In this document: piece by piece, positions 36,594-50,013 of the stretch
Position numbering within the stretch: the stretch's first letter is position 1
Layout: each line of letters opens with the position of its first letter
Assembly (NCBI GenBank): GCA_000381605.1
Contig: KB906757.1
Span: forward strand, 62,001 to 126,000
DNA from: Acidobacteriaceae bacterium KBS 89
GTDB lineage: Bacteria; Acidobacteriota; Terriglobia; Terriglobales; Acidobacteriaceae
Length of the DNA stretch: 64,000 nucleotides
Direction of reading: 5' to 3'
Made by a program: the position numbers and the translations under genes
The notes under the pieces: generated by a model
Database searches by the model: none
What the model was told of the DNA's origin: nothing
The model's input: the letters and a program-made list of their open reading frames with translations, nothing else

Positions 36594-36938
36594 TTACTTA
36601 GCTTCGACGGCTGCAGCGGCCTTCTTGTCGTCGGCGAGCGCGAGCGAGGAGCGGCGAACGATCTCCTCAAGCGACCAGCGCTTGAGCTTGGATAGAGGGC
36701 GTGCCTCGCGAATGCGGACGACGTCGCCGACGCGGGCAGAGTTCTGCTCGTCGTGCGCGTAGAACTTCTTGTTCGACTTCATGACGCGCTTGTACTTGGG
36801 GTGCGCCTTGCGCATCTCGATCTCGACGACGATCGTCTTCTGCATTTTGGTCGAGACCACGAGGCCCACCTTCTCGTTACGGCGTGAGGCGTGGGCTTCG
36901 GGAGTTGCAGCTGCGGTGGTGTTCGTTGTGTCTGCCAT
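36594..36938 (-). CDS. rpsQ: 30S ribosomal protein S17
   Basis: The OB-fold core [20 protein letters not shown] and [22 protein letters not shown] is standard. At 114 residues it is longer than the usual 80-odd, because of a Thr/Ala-rich N-terminal segment ([18 protein letters not shown]) and a C-terminal Ala/Lys tail ([13 protein letters not shown]). It starts two bases after rpmC. Confidence 0.96.
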   Translation of the reverse strand: MADTTNTTAAATPEAHASRRNEKVGLVVSTKMQKTIVVEIEMRKAHPKYKRVMKSNKKFYAHDEQNSARVGDVVRIREARPLSKLKRWSLEEIVRRSSLALADDKKAAAAVEAK

Positions 36939-36940
36939 GA

Positions 36941-37216
36941 TTAGTCCTTCTTCGCTTTCTTGCGGGCGGTGCGAGTGCTCTTGGCCGGCGCAACGTTGGC
37001 GACGACGGGGTTGGCGGCCTTCTCTGCCGCGAGGGTGCGCTGACGCTCGACGGTCTTGATGCGGGCGATGTCGAGCTTGAGGGTCCGCAGCTTCTTGATG
37101 CCCTCGTTGTTGCCGAGGCTCTTCTGGAAGCGGATGCGGAAGAGCTGCTCGCCGGCCTTGGCCTGCTCGCTCTTGAGCTCTTCGTCGCTGAGGTTGCTAA
37201 TCTTTTCGAATTCCAT
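36941..37216 (-). CDS. rpmC: 50S ribosomal protein L29
   Basis: The 91-residue protein is an exit-tunnel protein. [20 protein letters not shown] and [20 protein letters not shown] mark the two helices. A C-terminal extension ([24 protein letters not shown]) makes it about 25 residues longer than usual. Confidence 0.95.
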   Translation of the reverse strand: MEFEKISNLSDEELKSEQAKAGEQLFRIRFQKSLGNNEGIKKLRTLKLDIARIKTVERQRTLAAEKAANPVVANVAPAKSTRTARKKAKKD

Positions 37217-37253
37217 TGTCTTTTCCTTGACTGCTGAAAACTACTTGGCGGTC

Positions 37254-37688
37254 TTACTTGGTAACAACCGTTGCCTTGACATCGTGGCGCTGAACAAAGC
37301 TGGTTTTGAGCGGAAGCTTGTGAGCCGCGAGGCGCATGGCCTCTTTGGCGAGCTCCGGGGTGACGCCTTCCATCTCGAACAGGATGCGGCCGGGGCGAAC
37401 GACGCAGACCCAGTGATCGGGAGCGCCCTTACCCTTACCCATACGGGTTTCGGCAGGCTTCTTGGTGATCGGCTTGTCCGGGAACAGACGGAGCCAGACC
37501 TTGCCGCCGCGCTTGATGAAGCGCGTCATCGCGATACGGCTGGCTTCGATCTGGCGGTCGGTGATGTAACCGCACTCCATGACCTTGAGGCCGTAGTCGC
37601 CGAACGAGAGATCGGAGCCGCGCCACGCCTTGCCGCACATGCGACCGCGCTGCTGCTTGCGAAACTTGACCTTCTTTGGCATCAACAT
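37254..37688 (-). CDS. rplP: 50S ribosomal protein L16
   Basis: The 144-residue protein near the A-site begins [17 protein letters not shown], the family start, so ATG 37688 is used. [40 protein letters not shown] and the ending KLPLKTSFV are typical. GAGGG lies just ahead of the start. Confidence 0.97.
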   Translation of the reverse strand: MLMPKKVKFRKQQRGRMCGKAWRGSDLSFGDYGLKVMECGYITDRQIEASRIAMTRFIKRGGKVWLRLFPDKPITKKPAETRMGKGKGAPDHWVCVVRPGRILFEMEGVTPELAKEAMRLAAHKLPLKTSFVQRHDVKATVVTK

Positions 37689-37754
37689 AAGAAAACCCTC
37701 TTCACTCTTTCGGGGATGCACTCCCCAGAAACTCCGGCGGTGCCGGGAAAAACT

Positions 37755-38429
<675 letters not shown>

Positions 38430-38506
38430 AGCTTCCCTTTACTCCGTGCCCTCTCCGGTTGAGCCGGTGGGCAGTAGTGCAAAACCTTAAGTTTACAAGA
38501 AACTGC

Positions 38507-39040
38507 TTACTTCGCGGCCTTTTTCGCTGCAGTCTTCTTGGCGGCTGTCTTCTTTGCAGCGGTCTTGGCTGCGGGCTTTGCCGCGGTCTTGGTCGCTGCC
38601 TTCTTCGTGGTCTTCTTCGCTGCCGGGGCCGGGGTTGAATCAGCTGCCGCGCTGATGGCAGTGACCGGCTTCTTCTCGGCGACGGTGACGATGATGTGTG
38701 CGAGCCTGCGCTGGTAGCGGAAGGCACGGCCCATTGGAGCGGGACGGATGCGCTTCATGCGAGGTCCTTCGTTCGCGACTGCGGTACGGACATAGAGGTT
38801 GTCGACGTCTACATCGAGTCCCTGCTCCTGCGAGACGTAGGTTGCGTTCTGGATCGCCGAACGCAGGACCTTTTCAACAACCGGCGCCATGCGCTTGGTG
38901 CTGAAGTGAACGGTGTTGAGCGCCTGCTCGACGCGGAGGCCCTTGATGAGGTCCAGAACCAGCTTCGCCTTCTGCGGGCTGGTGCGCTGGAACTTCGCCT
39001 CTGCGCGGAACTCTCTGATTTTTTCTGCTGCCTTAGCCAT
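38507..39040 (-). CDS. rplV: 50S ribosomal protein L22 with a long Ala/Lys tail
   Basis: Residues 1-115 or so are standard: AKFQRTSPQKAKLVLDLIKG, VEKVLRSAIQNATYVSQEQG, and GPRMKRIRPAPMGRAFRYQR before the end RLAHIIVTVAEK. The remaining ~55 residues are a Pro/Ala linker followed by repeated KTAAKK units (KTAAKKTAAKKTAAKKAAK), similar in make-up to histone H1 tails. L22 lines the exit tunnel with its beta-hairpin; the tail would lie on the outside or rRNA surface. Confidence 0.96.
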   Translation of the reverse strand: MAKAAEKIREFRAEAKFQRTSPQKAKLVLDLIKGLRVEQALNTVHFSTKRMAPVVEKVLRSAIQNATYVSQEQGLDVDVDNLYVRTAVANEGPRMKRIRPAPMGRAFRYQRRLAHIIVTVAEKKPVTAISAAADSTPAPAAKKTTKKAATKTAAKPAAKTAAKKTAAKKTAAKKAAK

Positions 39041-39103
39041 GATCTTCGTCCTTCAAATCTTCTTCGCTAAACGTAGTGCGTAACTGCAAGCGATCGTCCC
39101 GGT

Positions 39104-39391
39104 TTATTTGGGCTTCGCGGAGGTCTCAGCGGCACGCGCAGAGTGGCCCTTGAAGGTGCGGGTGGCCGAAAACTCTCCAAGCTTGTGACCAACCATGTTC
39201 TCTGTCACATAGACCGGGATGAACTTGCGACCGTTGTGAACGGCAATCGTGTGGCCGACGAAATCCGGGTGAATGGTAGATCGGCGGGACCAGGTGCGCA
39301 GCACCTTCTTGTCGTTGACCTGATTCATCCCCTCAATCTTCTTCATGAGGTGATCGTCGATGAAAGGACCTTTTTTCGCTGAACGTGACAT
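39104..39391 (-). CDS. rpsS: 30S ribosomal protein S19
   Basis: The 95-residue head protein shows [58 protein letters not shown] and TRTFKGHS. The length is normal. Confidence 0.97.
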   Translation of the reverse strand: MSRSAKKGPFIDDHLMKKIEGMNQVNDKKVLRTWSRRSTIHPDFVGHTIAVHNGRKFIPVYVTENMVGHKLGEFSATRTFKGHSARAAETSAKPK

Positions 39392-39520
39392 TTGCTGAGC
39401 TCCGACTTTCTTTGTTGCGATGCTGGATACGACGAATCTCTTGCGTGCGAGACTTGGTGTTGCCCTTTGCTGCGGAACTAAAACCTAAAAACCAAAATCA
39501 ATTGCCGAGGTGCATTTTCT

Positions 39521-40345
39521 TTACTTGGTACGACGCTTGACGATGAATACGTCGGTCCGCTTGTTGTTGCGAGTCTTGTACCCGCGGGTCGGTTGGCCCC
39601 AGGGGGTAACCGGGTGACGTCCGCCCGAGGTCTTACCTTCACCACCACCGTGCGGGTGGTCGACAGGGTTCATCGAGACGCCGCGGTTGGAGGGGCGAAT
39701 ACCCTTCCAGCGGTTGCGTCCGGCTTTGCCGACGGTGACGTTCTCGTGGTCGGTGTTGCCAACCTGCCCGATGGTCGCCATGCACTCGATGAGGACCTTG
39801 CGCGTCTCGCCCGAGGGCAGCTTAAGGAGGGCGTAGTCGCCTTCCTTGGCGATCAGGTTGACCTGTGCGCCTGCCGAACGCGCCATCTGCGCACCCTTAC
39901 CTGGGCGAAGCTCAATGTTGTGCACAATCGTACCGGTAGGAATGTTCTTCAGCGGCAGAGCGTTGCCCACGAGAATATCGGCGTCGGGGCCGCTCATGAT
40001 CGACTGGCCAACGGTAAGGCCGATCGGCTGAATGATGTAGCGCTTCTCGCCGTCCGCGTAGTGGATCAGCGCGATGCGTGAGCTGCGGTTCGGATCGTAC
40101 TCGACGGTCGCGACGGTGCCGGGGATACCGTACTTGTCGCGCTTGAAGTCGATGAGGCGCAGCTTCTGCTTGTGACCGCCGCCGTGATGGCGCACGCTGA
40201 GCGAACCGGTGCTGTTGCGGCCGCCGGTGCGCTGTTTGACTCCGAGCAACGGCTTGTGCGGCTTGTCCGTCGTGATGTCGTCGTTGACGAGCTTCGTCGC
40301 GAAGCGGAGTGATGGAGTAATCGGTCGAAATGATTTGATCGGCAT
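39521..40345 (-). CDS. rplB: 50S ribosomal protein L2
   Basis: The 274-residue protein is needed for peptidyl-transferase assembly. The family start [15 protein letters not shown] fixes ATG 40345. [30 protein letters not shown]-like [16 protein letters not shown] and the catalytic-region [20 protein letters not shown] are present. The frame to 40420 is an upstream extension with no family match. Confidence 0.97.
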   Translation of the reverse strand: MPIKSFRPITPSLRFATKLVNDDITTDKPHKPLLGVKQRTGGRNSTGSLSVRHHGGGHKQKLRLIDFKRDKYGIPGTVATVEYDPNRSSRIALIHYADGEKRYIIQPIGLTVGQSIMSGPDADILVGNALPLKNIPTGTIVHNIELRPGKGAQMARSAGAQVNLIAKEGDYALLKLPSGETRKVLIECMATIGQVGNTDHENVTVGKAGRNRWKGIRPSNRGVSMNPVDHPHGGGEGKTSGGRHPVTPWGQPTRGYKTRNNKRTDVFIVKRRTK

Positions 40346-40425
40346 CGTCTTTATTCCCTTGCCTGCACTACTGATTGCTCGGTAGCGCTTCGGTTCCTGA
40401 ATTCTGTTGCGGCGAAGCATCTCGC

Positions 40426-40719
40426 TTAGAGGCTGTTGAGGTATTCCGGCATCTTCTCGCCCTCTTTGAGGCGAACGTAAGCTTTCTTCCAGTCGGGGCG
40501 ATAGCCGGCGAACTTGCCGCGGCGGCGCTCCTTGCCTTCGACGGTCGAGGTCCGAACACCTGTGACCTTGACTTTGAAAAGGCTTTCAACAGCTTGTTTG
40601 ACTTCGGTCTTGGTGGCCTTGAGGGCGACCTCGAACACCAGGGTGTTCTGCGTCTCCTTCACGGTCATGCCCTTCTCGGTGATGAGGGGGCGGCGAATGA
40701 CGGTATAGAGGGTTGGCAT
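40426..40719 (-). CDS. rplW: 50S ribosomal protein L23
   Basis: The 97-residue protein docks trigger factor and SRP at the tunnel exit. Blocks are [38 protein letters not shown] and [13 protein letters not shown]. Its ATG overlaps the rplD stop by one base (TAATG), showing tight coupling. Confidence 0.97.
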   Translation of the reverse strand: MPTLYTVIRRPLITEKGMTVKETQNTLVFEVALKATKTEVKQAVESLFKVKVTGVRTSTVEGKERRRGKFAGYRPDWKKAYVRLKEGEKMPEYLNSL

Positions 40720-41393
40720 TACGCAACCTCCTTCTGCGCAGCAGCTTTGCGCTTCGATACAAACTTCTTGAGGGTCTCCTGCAGGGCCTCGATCGCATCC
40801 TTGGAGAAGACGGCGTGCTCGTAGCGAAGCAGGTCGTAGGGGTGAACCTCGGAGCTGAGGACGAGTTCAACACCGGCCAGATTGCGCGAGCCGAGGTAGA
40901 GCTTCTCGTCGAGCTTGCGGCTGCTTTCGACCAGGAGGGTTGTCTTGCCGGCTTCGAGCTTGGTGAGCGCGGCGCGGAAGAGCTTGGTCTTGGCCTCGGC
41001 GACCTCGAAGGAGTCGACGATTGTGAACTTGCCATCGGCGATCTTCGCGGCGATTGCCGAGCGGAGGGCGCCCATCAGCTTTTTCTGCGGGAAGGCGTAC
41101 TCGTAGCTGCGGGGCTTGGGTCCGTGGACCGTGCCGCCGCCACGCCAGAGCGGAGTGCGGATGGATCCGACGCGAGCGCGGCCGGTCCCCTTCTGCTTCC
41201 AGAGCTTTTTGCCGGCTCCGGAGACCTGGTTGCGGCTCTTGGTGGCGGCTGTTCCCTGACGGAGGGCGGCGCGGTAGTGCTTGACCGACTCCCAGAGCAG
41301 CCCGTCGTTGATCTCGCCTGCGAAGACCTCGTCGGCGAGTTCGAATTCTCCGACTTTCTTTCCGCCGAGATTGACTACATTGATGTTTGCCAT
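40719..41393 (-). CDS. rplD: 50S ribosomal protein L4
   Basis: The 224-residue tunnel protein contains ALRQGTAATKSRNQVSGAGK, QKGTGRARVGSIRTPLWRGG and GPKPRSYEYAFPQKKLMGAL. In E. coli L4 also represses the S10 operon. The stop codon shares one base with the rplW start. Confidence 0.97.
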   Translation of the reverse strand: MANINVVNLGGKKVGEFELADEVFAGEINDGLLWESVKHYRAALRQGTAATKSRNQVSGAGKKLWKQKGTGRARVGSIRTPLWRGGGTVHGPKPRSYEYAFPQKKLMGALRSAIAAKIADGKFTIVDSFEVAEAKTKLFRAALTKLEAGKTTLLVESSRKLDEKLYLGSRNLAGVELVLSSEVHPYDLLRYEHAVFSKDAIEALQETLKKFVSKRKAAAQKEVA

Positions 41394-41485
41394 CGTTCTT
41401 CTCTCTTTGCGCCCGCCATCGATGCGGCGGGCAAAAACTTTGTATAGAAAGCTTTAAAACAAAGGGCTTTCTGTTTAAATCTTCT

Positions 41486-42226
41486 TTACTTCTTCTTCGA
41501 AGGTGCTGCTTTCTTCGAAGCCTTCAATGCGTCCTTCGTTGCGGCGCCGGCAAATCCACGACGCTCACGCGGGGGCGCCTTGGCCTTGGAGATGAGAACG
41601 AATCCATCACGCGGTCCGGGGACTGCGCCTTCGACCATGATGAGGTTGTCGTCGAGATCAATACCGCGGATGCGGAGGTTGCGGACCGTGATCTGCGCGT
41701 GCCCCATGTGGCCGGGCATGCGCTGGCCGGGAAATACGCGGGACGGAAAAGATGAGGCACCGATCGAACCCTGCACCTGGAACATGTGACCGTGCGACTT
41801 GGGACCACCGCCGAAACCGTGACGGCGGATGACGCCCGCAAAACCGCGGCCTTTGGAGGTTCCGATAACATCGACGAACTTTTCGTCGTTGAAGATGTCG
41901 ACCAGAACGCGATCACCAGCCTTGACGGCGACTGCCTCTTCACCTTCAGTGGGCTTGGCCGCCTCGATTGCGACCTCTTTGATCATCTTCACCGGAGGTA
42001 CGTTCGACTTGGCGAAGTGGCCGGTCATAGCCTTGTTGACCTTTGAGGCCTTGACGAAGTCGACGTAGCCAATCTGGGCGGCGTCGTAGCCGTCTTTCGC
42101 GAGGGTCTTGAGCTGGGTGATGACGCATGGCCCGGCCTTGAGCACTGTGACAGGGTGAATGTCGCCGCGGTCATCGAAGACCTGGGTCATGCCGATTTTT
42201 TTACCGAGAATTCCGACTACTGACAT
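41486..42226 (-). CDS. rplC: 50S ribosomal protein L3
   Basis: The 246-residue protein reaches the peptidyl-transferase centre. [59 protein letters not shown] and [19 protein letters not shown] are typical. A basic tail ([15 protein letters not shown]) and a Glu/Ala insert ([16 protein letters not shown]) make it longer than the usual 210 residues. Confidence 0.97.
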   Translation of the reverse strand: MSVVGILGKKIGMTQVFDDRGDIHPVTVLKAGPCVITQLKTLAKDGYDAAQIGYVDFVKASKVNKAMTGHFAKSNVPPVKMIKEVAIEAAKPTEGEEAVAVKAGDRVLVDIFNDEKFVDVIGTSKGRGFAGVIRRHGFGGGPKSHGHMFQVQGSIGASSFPSRVFPGQRMPGHMGHAQITVRNLRIRGIDLDDNLIMVEGAVPGPRDGFVLISKAKAPPRERRGFAGAATKDALKASKKAAPSKKK

Positions 42227-42288
42227 TGGAGCTTCCTTTCCTCATCATGCTGGCTGAACTCGCTCAGCACTGCCGGGTTGATACTTCT

Positions 42289-42606
42289 TTACTTCTGTAC
42301 GGTCTTAATCTCTACGTCAACGCCTGCCGGAAGATCGAGCTTCATCAGCGCATCTACCGTCTGCTGGGTTGGTTCAAGAATGTCGATCAACCGCTTGTGG
42401 GTGCGAATCTCGAAGGCCTCGCGCGACTTCTTGTCGACGTGTGGCGAGCGAAGGACGCAATACTTGTTCTTCATGGTCGGCAGCGGAATTGGACCCGCGA
42501 CCTGGGCGCCAGTGCGCTTGGCCGTCTCGACGATCTCTCCTGTGGAGGTGTCGAGGACGCGATAGTCATATGCCTTCAACCGAATTCTGATTCTCTGTCC
42601 AGCCAT
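42289..42606 (-). CDS. rpsJ: 30S ribosomal protein S10
   Basis: The 105-residue protein is also a transcription elongation partner (NusE). [40 protein letters not shown] and [17 protein letters not shown] are standard. The 133-base spacer before it holds an 8-bp stem (see 42644-42685) that could act on this gene. Confidence 0.97.
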   Translation of the reverse strand: MAGQRIRIRLKAYDYRVLDTSTGEIVETAKRTGAQVAGPIPLPTMKNKYCVLRSPHVDKKSREAFEIRTHKRLIDILEPTQQTVDALMKLDLPAGVDVEIKTVQK

Positions 42607-42643
42607 TATTTTCTCTTTCCTGCCTCAAAGAACTGTTGGAGTA

Positions 42644-42685
42644 GCTGCCGGTCATTTGTTTCTCACTTCTCAATGGGCCGGCAGC
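42644..42685 (-). promoter_or_regulatory. Stem-loop in the rpsJ leader
   Basis: GCTGCCGG (42644-42651) and CCGGCAGC (42678-42685) form a perfect 8-bp stem around a 26-base loop. On the minus strand it lies 38-79 bases before the rpsJ ATG. Its place is that of a leader that could sense a ribosomal protein, but no binding motif is recognised. Confidence 0.45.
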
Positions 42686-42713
42686 CCTCGTTAATCTTGA
42701 ACAGCACAAAACT

Positions 42714-42737
42714 AAAAGCTTTCTTTGTGAAGCTTTT
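42714..42737 (-). terminator. Weak AT-rich hairpin after tuf
   Basis: AAAAGCTT and AAGCTTTT pair over 8 bp around an 8-base loop, starting two bases after the tuf stop. A short U-rich run (AGTTTTG) follows on the minus strand. It could partly end transcripts before rpsJ or be a processing site. Confidence 0.4.
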
Positions 42738-42739
42738 CT

Positions 42740-43927
<1,188 letters not shown>

Positions 43928-43994
43928 TGCTCTCTCCGTGCTTCCTGTTTCTAAAATTCAACTTCCAAAAGGTGATGCGCCTTGCGGCACCGGC

Positions 43995-46094
<2,100 letters not shown>

Positions 46095-46181
46095 GATCTA
46101 TCTCTCATCTGCGAGCATTCACTCGCGGTAAGTACAACGTTGAAACTGAAAACTCAGGACGCCTGCTGAAAAGCTCTCGCT

Positions 46182-46652
46182 TTACCAGCGGTAATGTGCG
46201 AAGGCCTTGTTGGCCTCAGCCATACGGTGAACGTCTTCCTTCTTCTTCATCGCGGCTCCACGGCCGTTGGCGGCATCGAGGAGTTCTGCGGTCAATTTCT
46301 CGACCATACCCTTCTCGCCACGAGCGCGGCCGTAGGTCACGAGCCAGCGAATGGCGAGCGAGGTGCGGCGCTCGGGGAGAACTTCGATCGGAACCTGGTA
46401 GTTGGCTCCGCCAACGCGGCGGCTCTTAACTTCGAGAAGCGGCTTGCAGTTCTCGATTGCCTTCTTGAAGAGCTTGAGGGCTTCGTCGCCACCCTTCTGC
46501 TCGAGGTTCGTCATGGCGGTATAGAAGATGCCCTGAGCGGTCGACTTCTTGCCACCCCACATCATGGAGTTTACGAACTTGGTGACCAGGGTGGAGTTAT
46601 AGACCGGGTCTGGAGCAACTTCACGCTTCGCGATATAGCCTTTTCTTGGCAT
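46182..46652 (-). CDS. rpsG: 30S ribosomal protein S7
   Basis: The 156-residue protein nucleates the 30S head. [60 protein letters not shown] and [20 protein letters not shown] are standard. In E. coli S7 represses this operon by binding the rpsL-rpsG spacer; here that spacer is 85 bases with no strong structure that I could see. Confidence 0.97.
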   Translation of the reverse strand: MPRKGYIAKREVAPDPVYNSTLVTKFVNSMMWGGKKSTAQGIFYTAMTNLEQKGGDEALKLFKKAIENCKPLLEVKSRRVGGANYQVPIEVLPERRTSLAIRWLVTYGRARGEKGMVEKLTAELLDAANGRGAAMKKKEDVHRMAEANKAFAHYRW

Positions 46653-46737
46653 TCTCTTCTTCTTTCTCGTCTTCCTCCAGCGCCGGACTTCTCAAGAGCT
46701 GGACCTGGTTGGGACCCGGACTTCAGGGACCAAAAAT

Positions 46738-47121
46738 TTATTTAGCAGCTGCCTTCGGGCGCTTCGCGCCATACTTGGAGCGGCTCTGCTTTCGATTGGC
46801 AACGCCGACCGAGTCGAGTGTTCCACGGACAACGTGATAGCGAACACCCGGGAGATCCTTCACACGGCCGCCGCGAATAAGCACGATCGAGTGCTCTTGC
46901 AGGTTGTGACCGATGCCCGGGATATAGGTCGTGACCTCAATCCCGTTGGTGAGGCGAACACGGGCGACCTTGCGAAGCGCAGAATTCGGCTTCTTGGGGG
47001 TCTGGGTGTAGACGCGAGTGCAGACGCCACGGCGCTGGGGCGAACCCTGGAGCGCGGGGCTGGCGGTCTTATAGCGAGTGGGCGTGCGGCCCTGCTTGAC
47101 GAGCTGATGAAACGTAGGCAC
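46738..47121 (-). CDS. rpsL: 30S ribosomal protein S12
   Basis: The 127-residue protein shapes decoding. It begins with GTG, with GGAG seven bases ahead. [20 protein letters not shown] holds the Lys equivalent to E. coli K42, and [17 protein letters not shown] the second site, both in the streptomycin-sensitive state. It is the first gene of the superoperon. Confidence 0.97.
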   Translation of the reverse strand: MPTFHQLVKQGRTPTRYKTASPALQGSPQRRGVCTRVYTQTPKKPNSALRKVARVRLTNGIEVTTYIPGIGHNLQEHSIVLIRGGRVKDLPGVRYHVVRGTLDSVGVANRKQSRSKYGAKRPKAAAK

Positions 47122-47214
47122 TAGGACTCCTTAGTAAATGCGCGCAAAACCTTACAACCAAACTTGGGTGAGACGCGCAGGAGGGCGGGGGCTTCGTTTT
47201 TTTGCCGTACACGC

Positions 47215-47241
47215 AAAAAATTGAGAACGCTGAAGCGTCTC
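47215..47241 (-). terminator. Terminator-like hairpin in the rpsL leader
   Basis: On the minus strand GAGACGC, loop TTCA and GCGTTCTC pair with one bulged base. AATTTTTT follows. It lies about 95 bases before the rpsL GTG, so it may be an attenuator or the end of a separate small RNA. Confidence 0.6.
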
Positions 47242-47613
47242 TGACGAAGATCTTCCCTGCTGTTGCGTCTGTAAAGCGGTACAACAAGCCAGACATAACA
47301 GTCGACGGTGGCCGAGCGTCTTTCCCTAATTCCTCAGGATGAGCCGACTCCGTTTCGCTGTTCCGGCCCGCATAGCCCATCCAAGGTGGAGGGTGTCGCA
47401 GGCACGATTGCGATGGGCCGCAGACTTACGACATTCAGATCCGACGATCCTGATCAGAAATGTCCTGCGGTGAATCTCTTGTATCCAGTGTAACGCAAAA
47501 CAACCCGTCCTGACTTGCGTCAGATGAGGAGGCCAGATTGCGAGGGCTTTCTCGACCCTTCCGCTCGCTGAATCTTCCCAGCGGCACGGTCCGGATACTC
47601 GCGGAACCTTCTA

Positions 47614-47642
47614 ACAATAGCAATCTCCGTGCTGTACGTCAA
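47614..47642 (-). promoter_or_regulatory. Sigma-70-type promoter upstream of rpsL
   Basis: The -35 box TTGACG (47637-47642), a 17-base spacer and the -10 box TATTGT (47614-47619) match the consensus well. The start would lie near 47607, about 490 bases before rpsL. Confidence 0.6.
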
Positions 47643-47744
47643 CTTTTTGGCCCGTTTTCGCCTCGTCGTAGCCGAATCGCACAGTCATAGATGCAGTTCT
47701 GTGGCTGCAGGCCGGAGACGAGTTGGCCATGCTAGGCTTTTTGC

Positions 47745-49817
47745 ATGACCGTTGCCGATGTTCGCTTGTGCTCTTTTTCCCTCCTCTTCTCTTCTGCCAT
47801 CACTGCTGTCTTAGTCCTCGGAACTACCTCTGCAGCGCAGGCGCAAACTAACTCGTCTCCCGGGAAGGACGCACGGATTGGTGCTTTGATTGAGACACTT
47901 GGCAAGACCAAAACGCCTAGTTCTGCGGCAATTTCGCCCGACGGGACAACCGTGGCATGGGCTCTCCGGTCTCGCGAAGGGTCTCAGATTCACCTGACGA
48001 ACGTCTCAAATCCAGATCCGGCCAAGGAGAGGATTGTGGGGACCGGCTCGGGCGCCACCAATTGCAGTAGTTCGGAGCCGAAGTGGTCGCCCAACGGGGA
48101 GTGGTTAGCGTTCGTTTCCGATTGCACGGCGGATGCCGAGAAGCGGGGACAGGATCAAGTCTTTGTCTGGTCCAAAAAGACGGGCGAGTCGAAACAGTTG
48201 ACGCATCTGGTGGGAATGATGGACTCGTTAGCCTGGTCGCCGGATGGAAAGGCGATTGGGTTGCTGTTCGTCGAGAATGCTACACGCAGTGCGGGGGCGT
48301 TAGCGGCGATGAAGCCATGGGCAGGGGTAATTGGCGAGGATGGAGTCGAAATTCAGCGGGTAGGCGTGGTGGATGTGGCGAGTGGATCGTTCTCGCAGGC
48401 GACTCCGACGACGTTGCATGTCTATGAATTCGGCTGGTCTCCGGATTCAAAGCATCTCGTGTTCGTTGGGGCGAACCCTCCGGGTGAGAACAACTGGTGG
48501 GTGGCGCAACTCTACACCGAGGACGTTGCCGCAGGGCAGCCTAAATCGATTCTGGACACCACCAAGGTTTCTGGTTCACTGCACGGACTGCAGATCGCTG
48601 TGCCGCGATGGTCGCCCGATGGAAGCCAGATCGCGTTCATCGGCGGGTTGATGAGCGATCAAGGGTCTACCGGTGGAGATGTCTATGTGATTCCATCGAG
48701 CGGAGGTGAACCGAAGGATCTGACGCCGGGCCGGGCCGCTTCGGTCGCATTTATTGGATGGGTCAGTCCCCAAGTCATCGGCATTGCTGAACACGTAGGG
48801 GGAAGCAGCCATATCACTGCGCTGGATCTAAGAACGGGCAAAGACCTGCCGCAGGTCAACGCCACTTTTCCTGAGACGGTAGGTGCAGGCGGGCTCTCAA
48901 TGAGCGTTTCGCTCTCGCATGAACACACGCTTACGTTAATTCGCAGCTCGTTCGAGAAAGCCCCCGAAGTTTGGGCGGGGCCGCTCGACGCAATGAAGAA
49001 GATTACGGATTTGAATGACGGGATGATGCCGGCGTGGGGAAAGACAGAAAATATTGAGTGGACCAATGACGGCTTTAAAGTTCAGGGCTGGTTGTTGTAT
49101 CCGGCACACTATGATCCCGCCAAGAAATATCCGCTGTTGGTAAGTGTTCACGGTGGGCCCTCAAGTGCAGTGACGCCGCGTTGGCCGGGCGTAGGATATG
49201 GCGGGGTGCCATTTTCCGCGCTCGGATATTTTGTGTTCATGCCCAATCCTCGCGGCAGCTATGGACAGGGAGAGAAGTTTACCCAGGCTAATATTAAGGA
49301 CTTTGGTTATGGCGACCTTAGAGACATTCTGGCCGGGATGGATGTTCTGGAGAAGCGTTTCCCCATCGACAAGGACCGTGAAGGGTTGACGGGCTGGAGC
49401 TACGGCGGATTCATGACGATGTTCGGCGTGACCCAGACAACTCGGTTCAAAGCAGCTGTCGCGGGCGCGGGAATCAGTGACTGGAAGAGCTACTACGGAC
49501 AGAACTCGATCGATCAGTGGATGGTGCCGTTCTTCGGCAAGACGGTGTATGACGATGCTGCGGTGTACGCGAAGAGTTCGGCGATCGAGTTCATCAAGAA
49601 CGTAAAGACGCCGACATTGGTCGTGGTAGGCGATCGCGATGGTGAATGTCCTGCTCCGCAGAGCTTCGAGTTCTGGCACGCACTGCGGGCCGAGGGCGTG
49701 AAGACGCAATTGGTCGTCTACCCGAACGAAGGACATGCTTTCCATGCACCCGAACATCGACAGGACGTTTTAGAGCGGGCGCTTAACTGGTTCGAGACGG
49801 AGATGCCCGCGAAGTAG
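47745..49817 (+). CDS. Secreted S9-family serine peptidase (dipeptidyl or acylaminoacyl peptidase-like)
   Basis: The 690-residue protein has a signal peptide ending near AAQAQ. A WD40-like propeller follows (about 45-400; TVAWALRSREG, PKWSPNGEWLAFVSD, AWSPDGKAIGLLF, PRWSPDGSQIAFIGG). The C-terminal alpha/beta-hydrolase holds the catalytic triad S552 in GWSYGGF, D632 in GDRDGECP and H664 in NEGHAFH. Such enzymes cut short peptides, and the propeller gates access. A location outside the cytoplasm suggests peptide scavenging. The start has a weak binding site. The following lipoprotein gene begins 196 bases later, so it is probably separate. Confidence 0.9.
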   Translation: MTVADVRLCSFSLLFSSAITAVLVLGTTSAAQAQTNSSPGKDARIGALIETLGKTKTPSSAAISPDGTTVAWALRSREGSQIHLTNVSNPDPAKERIVGTGSGATNCSSSEPKWSPNGEWLAFVSDCTADAEKRGQDQVFVWSKKTGESKQLTHLVGMMDSLAWSPDGKAIGLLFVENATRSAGALAAMKPWAGVIGEDGVEIQRVGVVDVASGSFSQATPTTLHVYEFGWSPDSKHLVFVGANPPGENNWWVAQLYTEDVAAGQPKSILDTTKVSGSLHGLQIAVPRWSPDGSQIAFIGGLMSDQGSTGGDVYVIPSSGGEPKDLTPGRAASVAFIGWVSPQVIGIAEHVGGSSHITALDLRTGKDLPQVNATFPETVGAGGLSMSVSLSHEHTLTLIRSSFEKAPEVWAGPLDAMKKITDLNDGMMPAWGKTENIEWTNDGFKVQGWLLYPAHYDPAKKYPLLVSVHGGPSSAVTPRWPGVGYGGVPFSALGYFVFMPNPRGSYGQGEKFTQANIKDFGYGDLRDILAGMDVLEKRFPIDKDREGLTGWSYGGFMTMFGVTQTTRFKAAVAGAGISDWKSYYGQNSIDQWMVPFFGKTVYDDAAVYAKSSAIEFIKNVKTPTLVVVGDRDGECPAPQSFEFWHALRAEGVKTQLVVYPNEGHAFHAPEHRQDVLERALNWFETEMPAK

Positions 49818-50013
49818 GCGATGACGTTCTCTCTGAGGATACGAATCCGTCGGCGATTGCAGCATCAACCGATGCGAAATCGCTAGCTGGACCGTCAAAG
49901 CAAGGTCCGGACGATTTGCTTCCGGTGTGCGCAGCTTTTACACTAGTGTTTCGTCTATTCAGCGGTTGCGGTGTAACCGTTCAGCTTGGGTTCTGGTTGG
50001 ACGGGGAGGTTCA

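Larger units (their letters stand above)
47122..47744. other. Intergenic region with the superoperon leader, no gene seen
   Basis: This 623-base region lies between the divergent rpsL and S9 peptidase genes. On the minus strand it has a promoter (47614-47642) and a hairpin followed by a U run (47215-47241), about 390 bases apart. Short frames on both strands lack binding sites or codon bias. I checked for tmRNA and RNase P RNA hallmarks and saw none. The plus-strand promoter for the peptidase is not clear. Confidence 0.5.

Noticed and set aside
41440..41485. A terminator between rplC and rplD
   Set aside because: The 7-bp AT-rich hairpin is weak, has a long loop and lies within an operon that must continue.
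47435..47623. A 62-residue minus-strand frame in the rpsL leader
   Set aside because: It begins inside the proposed promoter and has no binding site or family features.
47122..47642. tmRNA or RNase P RNA in the rpsL leader
   Set aside because: The length would fit, but no tmRNA tag or acceptor ends and no RNase P core motifs were seen on either strand.
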